From assembly GCA_017400415.1 (NCBI GenBank), contig JAFPTE010000024.1, positions 1 to 16,251 of the forward strand: 16,251 nucleotides of DNA. Direction: 5' to 3'. Below the pieces are notes generated by a model. The model did no database searches, was not told where the DNA came from, and worked only from the letters and a program-made list of their open reading frames with translations. Within the stretch, counting starts at the first letter, position 1. Each line of letters starts with the position of its first letter. Both the position numbers and the translations under genes were made by a program. Source of the stretch: Oscillospiraceae bacterium (GTDB taxonomy: Bacteria; Bacillota; Clostridia; Oscillospirales; Oscillospiraceae). Shown piece by piece: positions 1-6,677 of the stretch.

Positions 1-54
1 CCTTTGGCTCCCTTGTGTAAAGGGAGCTGTCAGCGAAGCTGACTGAGGGATTGT
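1..54. repeat. Two-hairpin intergenic repeat at the window edge
   Basis: Two adjacent palindromes are visible. The first pairs GCTCCCTT (7-14) with AAGGGAGC (20-27) around a GTGTA loop. The second pairs GTCAGC (29-34) with GCTGAC (38-43) around a GAA loop, and GAGGGATTGT follows. This layout resembles dispersed intergenic repeats I remember from gut Clostridia genomes, but only one copy lies in the window, so copy number cannot be shown. It sits just downstream of the stop of the minus-strand cyclohydrolase gene. On that strand no T run follows, so it is not a classical intrinsic terminator. It may extend left of the window. Confidence 0.55.
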
Positions 55-59
55 GCCGC

Positions 60-683
60 TTACCCCTTCAGATACTTTGTTACCGTATCCGCTGCGGCGT
101 CGCAGCGGCGGGTGCACTCATGGAGCAGGGCGGCGGCTTCGTTCTCCAGGGAGAGGGCGAAGAGCCGGTCGGAGAGGGTGCGGGTGTTCACCAGCACGTT
201 CATGTATGCGCACTCCATGGCGGCACGGCACAGAACGGCGGCGCAGCCTGCGTCGGAAATAAGCATTTTTGTGCCCTTCTCCGCCGTCAGCTCCATAAGG
301 GGCACCGCCCGGGCGCAGGTGCGGAGCATATCCATGGGGGCGGCCAGGGCGGCCTTGGTGGCCTCCTCCAGGACCCGGGGCCGGTCCGGGTCCTCTTTGG
401 GTATGGCGTAGGCCCGGCTCAGGGGCTCAAAGGCGGCGGCGTCCCGGTCGATGAGCTCCAGAAGCTCCCGGCGGATGCTGCCGCACTCTTCGGCGGCGGC
501 GGACATCTGAGGCTCCACCTCCGCAAATTTCTTCTTGCCCAGGGTGAAAACGGCGGCCATGGAGCAAAGAGACGCCGCCAGGGCCCCGCAGAGGGCTGCG
601 GCGCCGCCGCCCCCGGGAACGGAAACCTTGTCCGCCAGAAGGGCCGTAAACCGGTCTAAACTGAAATTCTGCATTGTTTCCAT
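60..683 (-). CDS. Cyclodeaminase/cyclohydrolase family protein (FchA / FTCD C-terminal type)
   Basis: This 207-residue protein belongs to the formiminotetrahydrofolate cyclodeaminase / methenyl-THF cyclohydrolase family, whose members interconvert one-carbon folates in the cytoplasm. Visible signs are the N-terminal folate-loop motif VPGGGGAAAL (residues 22-31), an all-helical Ala-rich body, the acidic segment DRDAAAF and the C-terminal pattern SDAGCAAV...NVLVNT typical of the family. The start chosen is the ATG at 683, which overlaps the nth TGA (TGATG). An AGGAGG lies 7 bases upstream inside nth (691-696), so the two are probably translationally coupled. An upstream in-frame ATG at 713 would lie deep inside nth and has no comparable site. 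Cyclohydrolase (fchA) and cyclodeaminase cannot be separated from sequence alone, and no other one-carbon gene is nearby. Confidence 0.88.
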   Translation of the reverse strand: METMQNFSLDRFTALLADKVSVPGGGGAAALCGALAASLCSMAAVFTLGKKKFAEVEPQMSAAAEECGSIRRELLELIDRDAAAFEPLSRAYAIPKEDPDRPRVLEEATKAALAAPMDMLRTCARAVPLMELTAEKGTKMLISDAGCAAVLCRAAMECAYMNVLVNTRTLSDRLFALSLENEAAALLHECTRRCDAAADTVTKYLKG

Positions 684-1321
684 CACTTTTCCTCCTCTTT
701 TGCGTATTGGCACAGGTCATGCAGGACGCACTGGGCACACCGGGGCGCCCGGGCGGTGCACACCGCCCTGCCGTGCATCACCAGCCGGTGGCAGTAGTCG
801 TTTGCCTTCTCCGCCGGCAGAATGTCCCGCAGTATGTACTCGATTTTCTCCGGGTCCTTTATGCTGTGGTAGCCCAGCCGGCCCGTGAGCCGGATGCAGT
901 GGGTGTCCACCACCACGCTGCCGGGAACGCCGTAAACGTCCCCCAGGATAAGGTTGGCGCTCTTCCGGCCCACGCCGGGCAGGCTCAGAAGGTCCGCCAT
1001 GTTGTCCGGCACTCTGCCGCCGAACTTCTCCGTAATCATTTTTGCGGCGGCAACTATGTCCCTTGCCTTGCCGTGGTAAAACCCCGTGGAGCGGATGAGC
1101 TCCTCCACGTCCTCTGCCGGCGCTGCGGCCATGGCGGCCGCATCCGGGTATTTTGCAAAGAGGGCCGGGGTCACCTTATTCACCCGGGCGTCCGTGCACT
1201 GGGCCGCCAGCCGCACGGAGACCAGCAGGTGATAGGCCTCCTCATAGTCCAGGGTGCACTCCGCCATGGGATAGGCCTTCTCCAGCTCCATGACTATTTT
1301 ATCCGATTTTTCTCTGTCCAT
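683..1321 (-). CDS. nth: Endonuclease III (DNA glycosylase/AP lyase)
   Basis: Endonuclease III removes oxidised pyrimidines and nicks the abasic site in base excision repair. The protein has 212 residues, the usual length. The helix-hairpin-helix LPGVGRKSAN (114-123) holds the catalytic Lys120, and VVDTHC carries the catalytic Asp139, which is almost exactly the E. coli numbering. The C-terminal [4Fe-4S] ligands follow the family spacing C-x6-C-x2-C-x5-C (Cys188, 195, 198, 204). The ATG at 1321 is preceded by GGGAG at an 8-base distance. It is the first gene of a two-gene minus-strand operon with the FchA-like protein and is divergent from rarA, another genome-maintenance gene. Confidence 0.97.
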   Translation of the reverse strand: MDREKSDKIVMELEKAYPMAECTLDYEEAYHLLVSVRLAAQCTDARVNKVTPALFAKYPDAAAMAAAPAEDVEELIRSTGFYHGKARDIVAAAKMITEKFGGRVPDNMADLLSLPGVGRKSANLILGDVYGVPGSVVVDTHCIRLTGRLGYHSIKDPEKIEYILRDILPAEKANDYCHRLVMHGRAVCTARAPRCAQCVLHDLCQYAKEEEK

Positions 1322-1346
1322 AGCCCCGTCTCCCGGAAAGTTTTTC

Positions 1347-1375
1347 TTGATTATAACATCTTTCGGCCATATAAT
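1347..1375 (+). promoter_or_regulatory. Sigma-A type promoter of rarA operon
   Basis: TTGATT (1347-1352) and a perfect TATAAT (1370-1375) are separated by 17 bases. The site lies 31 bases before the rarA ATG in the AT-rich gap between the divergent nth and rarA genes. It probably drives rarA, the DUF951 gene and the aldolase-like gene, which have no gaps between them. Confidence 0.75.
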
Positions 1376-1378
1376 AAA
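1350..1378 (-). promoter_or_regulatory. Candidate nth promoter overlapping the rarA promoter
   Basis: On the minus strand a perfect TATAAT occupies 1355-1350. A weak -35, TTTATT, lies at 1378-1373 with a 17-base spacer. The -10 box shares bases with the -35 box of the divergent rarA promoter. The -35 is poor, so the call rests mainly on the -10 and its position 28 bases ahead of the nth ATG. Confidence 0.5.
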
Positions 1379-1406
1379 GGAGAATTTTCAGCTGGAGGTA
1401 AAGAGA

Positions 1407-2669
1407 ATGTACCGTCCCCTGGCGGATGAGATCCGCCCCCTTACTCTGGATGAGGTCTACGGCCAGAAGCATATTCTGGGCCCCAGCGGCCTTCTCCGCC
1501 GCATCATCGCCTCCGGCGAGGTGCCCAACATGATATTTTACGGCCCATCCGGCTCCGGCAAGACCACCGTCGCCAACATCATCGCCCGGGAGACCCACCG
1601 CCAGCTGCGGCGGCTCAACGCCACAACGGCCTCCCTCAGCGACGTGAAGGATATCATTAACGAGCTGGATACCTTCCTGACCCCGGACGGGATACTTCTG
1701 TACCTGGACGAGATTCAGTATTTCAACAAGAAGCAGCAGCAGTCCCTTCTGGAGTTCATCGAGAACGGGAAAATAACCCTCATCGCCTCCACCACGGAAA
1801 ACCCCTTCTTCTACGTGTACAACGCCATCCTGTCCCGGTCCACGGTGTTCGAGTTCAAGGAGGTGCCCCCGGAGGAGGTAAAGAAGGCTGTGCTCCGGGC
1901 CTGCCAGAAGATGTCCGAGCGCATAGGCGTGGCGGTGGAGCTGGAGGAGGGCGTTGCGGACTGGATCGCCTCCTCCTCCGGCGGCGACGTGCGAAAGAGC
2001 GTCAACGCCGTGGAGCTCCTGGCCTCCGCCGCCCCCATCCGGGAGGGTAAGGCAGTCGTGAGCCTGGCGGACGCCAGGGAGGTCAGCCGCAGGTCCAGCA
2101 TGCACTATGACCGGGACGGGGACCAGCACTTTGACGCCGTCTCCGCCCTGATGAAGAGCCTCCGGGGCTCGGACCCGGACGCCGCCCTCCATTACCTGGC
2201 CCGGACCCTGGCCGCCGGGGACCTGGCCGGGGCCTGCCGCCGGATTCTCTGCTCCGCCAGCGAGGATATAGGCCTGGCCTACCCCCAGGCGGTGCCCATC
2301 GTGAAGGCCTGCGTGGATACGGCGCTGCAGCTGGGCCTGCCGGAGGCAAGGCTCCCCCTGGCGGAGGCTGTCATTCTCCTGGCCACGGCCCCCAAGTCCA
2401 ACTCCGTGGTCACGGCTATCGACGCCGCCTGGGCGGACGTGGAGAAGGGCAAGGCGGGAACGGTGCCCCGGGAGATGCAGAACGTCCACGCCGACGGCAC
2501 GGGCTTCGAGCGGGACCAGGGCTATAAGTACCCCCACGACTACCCGGGTCACTGGGTGAAGCAGCAGTATATGCCCGACGGCCTTGCGGGCACGAAATAC
2601 TACGAATACGGCGACAACAAGGCCGAGCAGGCCGCAAAGCGGTACTGGGAGGCCATCAAGGGAGAGTGA
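1407..2669 (+). CDS. rarA: Replication-associated recombination protein A (AAA+ ATPase, MgsA/WRNIP1 family)
   Basis: RarA is a AAA+ ATPase related to clamp loaders that acts at stalled replication forks. The 420-residue product shows Walker A GPSGSGKT (46-53), Walker B LLYLDE (D101, E102), sensor-like ASTTENPFF, an arginine-finger SR at 143-144 after ILSR, and the C-terminal tetramerisation region ending in the family signature HWVKQQYMPD...YYEYGDN. The ATG at 1407 is chosen because GGAGG (1394-1398) lies 8 bases upstream and homologues begin with similar residues (PLADEIRP). A reading frame open to 1290 would start inside nth and ahead of the promoter. The gene is followed after 4 bases by the DUF951 gene. 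Confidence 0.96.
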   Translation: MYRPLADEIRPLTLDEVYGQKHILGPSGLLRRIIASGEVPNMIFYGPSGSGKTTVANIIARETHRQLRRLNATTASLSDVKDIINELDTFLTPDGILLYLDEIQYFNKKQQQSLLEFIENGKITLIASTTENPFFYVYNAILSRSTVFEFKEVPPEEVKKAVLRACQKMSERIGVAVELEEGVADWIASSSGGDVRKSVNAVELLASAAPIREGKAVVSLADAREVSRRSSMHYDRDGDQHFDAVSALMKSLRGSDPDAALHYLARTLAAGDLAGACRRILCSASEDIGLAYPQAVPIVKACVDTALQLGLPEARLPLAEAVILLATAPKSNSVVTAIDAAWADVEKGKAGTVPREMQNVHADGTGFERDQGYKYPHDYPGHWVKQQYMPDGLAGTKYYEYGDNKAEQAAKRYWEAIKGE

Positions 2670-2673
2670 GCCC

Positions 2674-2865
2674 ATGGACATACAGGTGGGTGACATAATC
2701 ATAACAAAAAAGCAGCACCCCTGCGGCTCGGACCGGTGGCAGGTCCTGCGCATCGGGGCGGATTTCCGCCTGCGCTGCCTGGGCTGCGGCAGGGAGTTCA
2801 TGACCGCCAGAGCCAAGGCGGAGAAATCGGTAAAAAGGATCGTGAGAGAAGATGCTGCACTTTGA
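2674..2865 (+). CDS. DUF951 family small protein
   Basis: This 63-residue protein matches the DUF951 family, small conserved Firmicutes proteins of unknown role. The family hallmarks are present: an N-terminal VGDIIITKK strand, HPCGS with Cys17, WQVLRIGADFRLRC and the CLGCG pair (Cys35, Cys38), followed by a basic tail. Three cysteines in this arrangement suggest metal binding, but that is inference. The ATG lies 4 bases after the rarA stop, with GGGAGAG inside the end of rarA as the ribosome binding site. The 3' end overlaps the next gene by 14 bases, so it is the middle gene of a tightly coupled operon. Confidence 0.9.
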   Translation: MDIQVGDIIITKKQHPCGSDRWQVLRIGADFRLRCLGCGREFMTARAKAEKSVKRIVREDAAL

Positions 2866-3871
2866 GTGTGACTATGCCCGGGGCTGTCACCCCAGGCTTA
2901 TGGAGGCCCTGTGCAGGACCAATGAGGACGCCACGGCAGGCTACGGGGAGGACCCCTACTGTGCCGAGGCTATAGAATACATACGCTCCGCCATCGGAAA
3001 GCCCAATGCCCAGGTGCATTTTCTGGTGGGCGGCACCCAGACCAACGCCACGGTCATCGCCGCCCTGCTCTCCCCCTGGCAGGGGGTCATCTCCGCCGCC
3101 ACAGGCCACGTGACGGGCCACGAGGCCGGCGCCATCGAGCAGAGCGGCCACAAGGTCATAACCCTGCCCTCCCATGAGGGGAAGATAACCTCCGCCGACC
3201 TGGAGAGCTATATGGAGGTCTACACCCATGACGAGGCCCGGGAGCATATTGTGGAGCCCGGCATGGTGTATATCTCCTTTCCCACGGAGTACGGCACAAT
3301 CTATTCCCGGGGGGAGCTGGAAGCTTTACATAATACCTGCCGCCGCTATGACCTGCGGCTCTTTCTGGACGGGGCCCGGCTGGGCTACGGCCTTGCCGCC
3401 GCCGGGGACCTGACTCTCCGGGATATTGCCGACCTGTGCGACGTTTTTTATATCGGCGGCACCAAGGTGGGGGCCCTTTTCGGTGAGGCGGCGGTCTTCC
3501 CGGAGCCGGGGCTGTGCAGAGCCTTTTTCACCGTGATGAAGCAGCACGGGGCGGTCCTGGCCAAGGGCAGGCTTCTGGGGGTACAGTTTGCGGAGCTTTT
3601 CCGGGACGGGCTCTATGAGGAGATATCCCGGAACGCCGTGGAGAGGGCCCGGGAGCTGAAGGACGTTCTTCGGCAGAAGGGCTATGAGTTCTTCCTGGAG
3701 ACCCCCACGAACCAGCAGTTCGTCGTCGTCAGCCCGGCCAAGCTCCGGGAGCTCCAGGAGAAGGTGTGCCTCTCCGTCTGGGAGCCCCATGGGGAGGATT
3801 TTGTAATCAGGCTCTGCACGGACTGGGCCACGACGCCCGGAGAAATAGAGGAGCTTTCCCGGATTCTTTGA
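2852..3871 (+). CDS. Threonine aldolase / beta-eliminating lyase family PLP enzyme
   Basis: The 339-residue product belongs to the fold-type I PLP family that includes low-specificity L-threonine aldolase, which cleaves threonine to glycine and acetaldehyde. Visible features are HFECDYARGCHP at the N-terminus, the glycine-rich phosphate-binding stretch VGGTQTN (59-65), GHVTGHEAGAIE (residues 85-96, with candidate ring-stacking histidines), the cofactor-contacting DGAR (173-176) and the Schiff-base lysine in GGTKVGALFGEA (Lys205). The lysine motif differs from the SLSKGLGAP type of classical aldolases. This puts the protein in a side branch, so the substrate is uncertain. The start overlaps the DUF951 gene by 14 bases, with AAGGA (2835-2839) 12 bases upstream. 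No terminator is evident after it. Confidence 0.88.
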   Translation: MLHFECDYARGCHPRLMEALCRTNEDATAGYGEDPYCAEAIEYIRSAIGKPNAQVHFLVGGTQTNATVIAALLSPWQGVISAATGHVTGHEAGAIEQSGHKVITLPSHEGKITSADLESYMEVYTHDEAREHIVEPGMVYISFPTEYGTIYSRGELEALHNTCRRYDLRLFLDGARLGYGLAAAGDLTLRDIADLCDVFYIGGTKVGALFGEAAVFPEPGLCRAFFTVMKQHGAVLAKGRLLGVQFAELFRDGLYEEISRNAVERARELKDVLRQKGYEFFLETPTNQQFVVVSPAKLRELQEKVCLSVWEPHGEDFVIRLCTDWATTPGEIEELSRIL

Positions 3872-3878
3872 CTTGGTA

Positions 3879-3907
3879 TTGAAAAATCCGCAGGAATCTG
3901 GTAATAT
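3879..3907 (+). promoter_or_regulatory. Promoter of yqeG-peptidase operon
   Basis: TTGAAA (3879-3884) and TAATAT (3902-3907) are separated by 17 bases in the 60-base gap between the aldolase-like gene and yqeG. This indicates a new transcription unit even though the genes run the same way. Confidence 0.65.
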
Positions 3908-3918
3908 CTACCCCAGAG

Positions 3919-3934
3919 AGGAGGGGAGAGCTTG
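3919..3934 (+). promoter_or_regulatory. Ribosome binding site that fixes a TTG start for yqeG
   Basis: AGGAGG (3919-3924) lies 7 bases before TTG (3932-3934). The next in-frame ATG is at 3953, 28 bases beyond the same site and too far to be served by it. TTG is therefore the likely start. Confidence 0.7.
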
Positions 3935-4438
3935 GAGAGTATCTGCCCCGATATGCAGTTTAAGTCCCTTTATGATATTCAGCCGGAGGATCTTTTAAAG
4001 CGGGATATCCGGCTTCTCATACTTGACCTGGACAATACGGTCTCTCCCTACAAGGTGGACAAGGTCACGGAGAAGGCCTATATCTGGGCCTCCGCCATGA
4101 AGAAGGCGGGCATAACCCTTTTCATTGTGTCCAACAACCGGGGCCGGCGGCCGGAGTGCTTTGCCGACCAGCTGGGCGTTCCCTATATCAACCGGGCGGG
4201 CAAGCCCTCCCCCCGGGGCGTTCAGGAGGCCATGGCCTACGCCGGGGTGCCCAGGGAGAATACCGCCCTGGTGGGGGACCAGATCTACACCGATATGCTC
4301 TGCGCCAGGCTGGCCGGGGTCACCGCCATCCTGGTGGAGCCCATAAAGTTCACCTACCCCTGGCTCCAGTGGCGCTACTGGCTGGAGACTCCTTTCCGCA
4401 AAACCAAAGACACCAAGAAGGAGAAAAGCAATGACTGA
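3932..4438 (+). CDS. yqeG: YqeG family HAD IIIA-type phosphatase
   Basis: This 168-residue protein of the haloacid dehalogenase superfamily matches Firmicutes YqeG. HAD motif I is LDLDNT (31-36, with Asp32 and Asp34), motif II is IVSNN (Ser67), motif III lysine is Lys91 in RAGKPS, and motif IV is VGDQIYTD (Asp116, Asp121). The cap is small, as in subclass IIIA. The substrate in the cell is not established; YqeG often lies near ribosome-assembly and shikimate genes in other Firmicutes, but not here. The start is taken as TTG. The last 8 bases overlap the following peptidase gene (ATGACTGA), so the two are probably translated together. Confidence 0.92.
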   Translation: MESICPDMQFKSLYDIQPEDLLKRDIRLLILDLDNTVSPYKVDKVTEKAYIWASAMKKAGITLFIVSNNRGRRPECFADQLGVPYINRAGKPSPRGVQEAMAYAGVPRENTALVGDQIYTDMLCARLAGVTAILVEPIKFTYPWLQWRYWLETPFRKTKDTKKEKSND

Positions 4439-5504
4439 AAACATTCCCAGAATAAGAGAAAAGGTCCGTGAGAGCGGAGCTGACGCCCTGCTCATAACAA
4501 GCCCCCAGAACCGGTTTTACGCCACGGGCTTTCCCTCCTCCGCCGGGGAGATAATCGTAACGGCGGACGAGGCCGTTCTGTATATCGACTCCCGGTACTT
4601 TGAGGAGGCCCGGAGCCGCATAAAGACCGCCCGGGTGGAGCAGCTTGTAAACCGTGCCAAAAGCTTTGAGGTTATGGGCGAGTTCCTTAAGAAAACCGGC
4701 GCCCGGACCCTGGCCGTGGAGGAGATGAGCCTCTCCCACGGGCAGTACACCGTTTACGAAAAGAACCTGCCCGTTGAGCTCGTGCCGGGCCAGCACCTTA
4801 TGAGCGAGCTGCGGGCCGTCAAGAGCCCGGAGGAGCTGGAGCTCCTTAAAAACGCCCAGGCAGTGGCCTCCAGGAGCTTCCTGGAGCTTATCCCCCGCAT
4901 AAGCCGGGATATGTCCGAGCGGGACGTGGCCACGGAGCTTCTGTGCCTCATGCTCAGAAACGGCGCCGACGACAAGGCCTTCGACACCATCTCCGTGAAC
5001 GCCGAGCACTCCTCCAGTCCCCATGGCCATCCGGACGGCAGGAAGCTGAAAAACGGCTTTCTGACCATCGACTTCGGCGCCTGCGTGGCGGGCTACAACT
5101 CGGACACCACCCGCACCCTGTGCATCGGCGAGCCCACTGCCGAGATGGAGCGGGTCTACAACACCGTGCTTAAGGCCCAGCTGGCGGTCATCGACGCCGC
5201 AAGGCCCGGCGTGGCCGGCAAGGACCTGGACGGCCTTGCCAGAAGGATAATTGCCGAGGCGGGCTATGACGGCTATTTCTCCCACAGCCTGTCCCACGGC
5301 CTGGGCATCGACGTGCATGAGAGCCCCTACTGCAGCACGGCCTCCAGGGACGTGCTCTGCAGGGGCAACGTGATTTCAGACGAGCCGGGCATCTACATCA
5401 CCGGCAAATTCGGCGTCAGAATCGAAGACTGCATCTATATAACGGACTCCGGCTGCGAAAATCTCTGCCATCTGCCCAAGGAACTGCAAGTAATTTTGGC
5501 TTAA
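4431..5504 (+). CDS. M24 family Xaa-Pro peptidase (aminopeptidase P / prolidase type)
   Basis: The 357-residue protein has the two-domain layout of small M24 metallopeptidases: an N-terminal creatinase-like domain (about 1-125) and a pita-bread catalytic domain. The dinuclear metal ligands are all present: Asp214 in TIDFGA, Asp225 in YNSDTTR, His289 in HSLSHGLG, Glu318 in DEPGIY and Glu332 in VRIED. The substrate-site His198 (SPHG) and His296 (VHESP) are also conserved. It likely removes or splits X-Pro bonds in cytoplasmic peptides. Length and position before efp match B. subtilis YqhT, which also precedes efp. This context fits, since EF-P helps translate proline stretches and this enzyme recycles proline peptides, but the functional link is inference. 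Confidence 0.93.
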   Translation: MTENIPRIREKVRESGADALLITSPQNRFYATGFPSSAGEIIVTADEAVLYIDSRYFEEARSRIKTARVEQLVNRAKSFEVMGEFLKKTGARTLAVEEMSLSHGQYTVYEKNLPVELVPGQHLMSELRAVKSPEELELLKNAQAVASRSFLELIPRISRDMSERDVATELLCLMLRNGADDKAFDTISVNAEHSSSPHGHPDGRKLKNGFLTIDFGACVAGYNSDTTRTLCIGEPTAEMERVYNTVLKAQLAVIDAARPGVAGKDLDGLARRIIAEAGYDGYFSHSLSHGLGIDVHESPYCSTASRDVLCRGNVISDEPGIYITGKFGVRIEDCIYITDSGCENLCHLPKELQVILA

Positions 5505-5515
5505 GGCAGGGAAAA

Positions 5516-5533
5516 TGCAAGATTTCTCTTGCA
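5516..5533. promoter_or_regulatory. Inverted repeat overlapping the efp -35 box
   Basis: TGCAAGA (5516-5522) and TCTTGCA (5527-5533) form a perfect 7-base dyad around TTTC. Its right arm covers most of the -35 hexamer TTGCAA (5529-5534). No T run follows, so it looks more like an operator than a terminator. A chance dyad cannot be excluded. Confidence 0.4.
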
Positions 5534-5557
5534 ATGCCGGAAAAAGTAGTGTAGAAT
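5529..5557 (+). promoter_or_regulatory. Promoter of efp
   Basis: TTGCAA (5529-5534) and TAGAAT (5552-5557) are separated by 17 bases, in the 94-base gap between the peptidase gene and efp. The -10 ends 41 bases before the efp ATG. Confidence 0.7.
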
Positions 5558-5598
5558 AAAGCGTAAACTTATGAATAAACTCTTTGGAGGTACGAAAT

Positions 5599-6168
5599 AT
5601 GGCAACCATTACCGCCGGTGATTTCAGAAACGGCAAAACCTTTGAGATGGACGGAAAGCCCTACGTTGTTGTGGAGTTCCAGCACGTGAAGCCCGGAAAG
5701 GGCGCAGCCTTCGTCCGCACCAAGATGAAGAACCTCATCACCGGAGCGGTGACAGAGACCTCCTTCAACCCCACTGCAAAATTTGAAGAGGCCTTCGTGG
5801 AGAGAAAGGAGGCCGAGTTCTCCTACAGTGACGGCGACCTGTATTACTTCATGGACCCCGAGACCTATGAGATGGAGCCCATCAACGGCGACAGCCTTGG
5901 CGACAACTTCCGCTTCGTCAAGGAGAACATGGTCTGCACCATCTATTCCTACAAGGGCAAGGTATTCAACGTGGAGCCCCCCACCTTCGTGGAGCTGGAG
6001 GTCACCGAGACCGATCCCGGCTTCGCCGGCAACACCGCCACCAACACCCTGAAGCCCTGCACCCTTGAAACCGGTGCCGAGATAAAGATCCCCCTGTTCA
6101 TCAACCCCGGCGATAAGATCCGCATCGATACCCGCACCGGCGAGTATCTTGAGCGTGCCAAGGGCTAA
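5599..6168 (+). CDS. efp: Translation elongation factor P
   Basis: EF-P binds ribosomes stalled at consecutive prolines and promotes peptide bond formation. The 189-residue product has the three beta-barrel domains of the family. Domain I begins ITAGDFRNGKTFEMDGKPY and carries the tip loop VKPGKGAAF with Lys34, the position that is post-translationally modified in many bacteria. The EF-P signature PTFVELEVTETDPG and the C-terminal motif IRIDTRTGEYLERAKG are intact. GGAGG (5586-5590) lies 8 bases before the chosen ATG at 5599. An in-frame TTG at 5584 would overlap this ribosome binding site and is rejected. The gene is followed after 23 bases by the acidic zinc-ribbon gene. Confidence 0.98.
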   Translation: MATITAGDFRNGKTFEMDGKPYVVVEFQHVKPGKGAAFVRTKMKNLITGAVTETSFNPTAKFEEAFVERKEAEFSYSDGDLYYFMDPETYEMEPINGDSLGDNFRFVKENMVCTIYSYKGKVFNVEPPTFVELEVTETDPGFAGNTATNTLKPCTLETGAEIKIPLFINPGDKIRIDTRTGEYLERAKG

Positions 6169-6191
6169 TCACTTTTTGGGAGGTAACCGAA

Positions 6192-6623
6192 ATGACTGCA
6201 TCTGAAAAAGTAGCGTACATCAAGGGACTTATCGAGGGCATGGAGCTGGATACCTCCAAGGGCCAGGGCAAGCTTCTGGCCGCCATTGCCGACGTGCTGG
6301 AGGACCTGGCACTGGGTCTGGACGACGTGGAGGATTCCATCGATGAGCTGGACGCCGGCCTGGACGCCGTCTCCGACGACCTGGAGGAGCTGGAGAACTA
6401 CGTCTACGACGACGAGGACGAGGATGACGACGACTATGAGGACGAGGACGATGAGGATGAGGAGGATTACTCCGTAGTCTGCCCCGCCTGCGGCGAAGAG
6501 TTCCTGCTGGAGAATGAGGACCTGGACGCCGGCGTTGTCCAGTGCCCCGAGTGCGGCGAGACCCTTGAGCTGGACCTTTCCGCTGAGGACGAGGACGAGC
6601 CCGAGGAAGACGAGGACAAATAA
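6192..6623 (+). CDS. Acidic CD1247-type protein with zinc ribbon
   Basis: The 143-residue product resembles a Clostridia family named after C. difficile CD1247; its function is unknown to me. An N-terminal helical part (1-70, starting with EKVAYIKGLIEGMELD) is rich in Leu/Asp/Glu heptads and probably forms a coiled coil. A nearly pure Asp/Glu tract follows (72-92). Next is a zinc ribbon with CPAC (Cys97, Cys100) and CPEC (Cys118, Cys121), then another acidic tail. The very high negative charge recalls nucleic-acid mimics and RNA polymerase delta subunits, but this is only an analogy. GGGAGGT (6178-6184) sits 7 bases before the ATG. It shares a transcript with efp and ends at a strong terminator. 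Confidence 0.85.
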   Translation: MTASEKVAYIKGLIEGMELDTSKGQGKLLAAIADVLEDLALGLDDVEDSIDELDAGLDAVSDDLEELENYVYDDEDEDDDDYEDEDDEDEEDYSVVCPACGEEFLLENEDLDAGVVQCPECGETLELDLSAEDEDEPEEDEDK

Positions 6624-6636
6624 AACCGATAACCTC

Positions 6637-6666
6637 AAGGCCGTCCGATTTCGGACGGCCTTTTTT
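6637..6666 (+). terminator. Strong intrinsic terminator after the efp operon, abutting the ABC-F gene
   Basis: GGCCGTCCG (6639-6647) pairs perfectly with CGGACGGCC (6652-6660) around an ATTT loop, and six Ts follow (6661-6666). The flanking AA (6637-6638) can also pair with the first Ts. The T run ends only 11 bases before the ABC-F ATG, so this hairpin also forms the immediate 5' leader of that gene. Confidence 0.92.
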
Positions 6667-6677
6667 GGTGTTTGATT

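Noticed and set aside
1..59. Intrinsic terminator for the FchA-like gene
   Set aside because: On the minus strand the hairpins are followed by CCAAAGG within the window, not by a T run.
1299..2816. Long minus-strand open frame (505 codons) opposite rarA
   Set aside because: It is antisense to a clear rarA gene, has no recognisable motif and follows from GC-rich third codon positions on the real strand.
6403..6470. Simple-sequence repeat of GAC/GAG triplets
   Set aside because: It is the coding tract for the acidic segment of the CD1247-type protein and mixes GAC, GAT and GAG codons without exact periodic copies.
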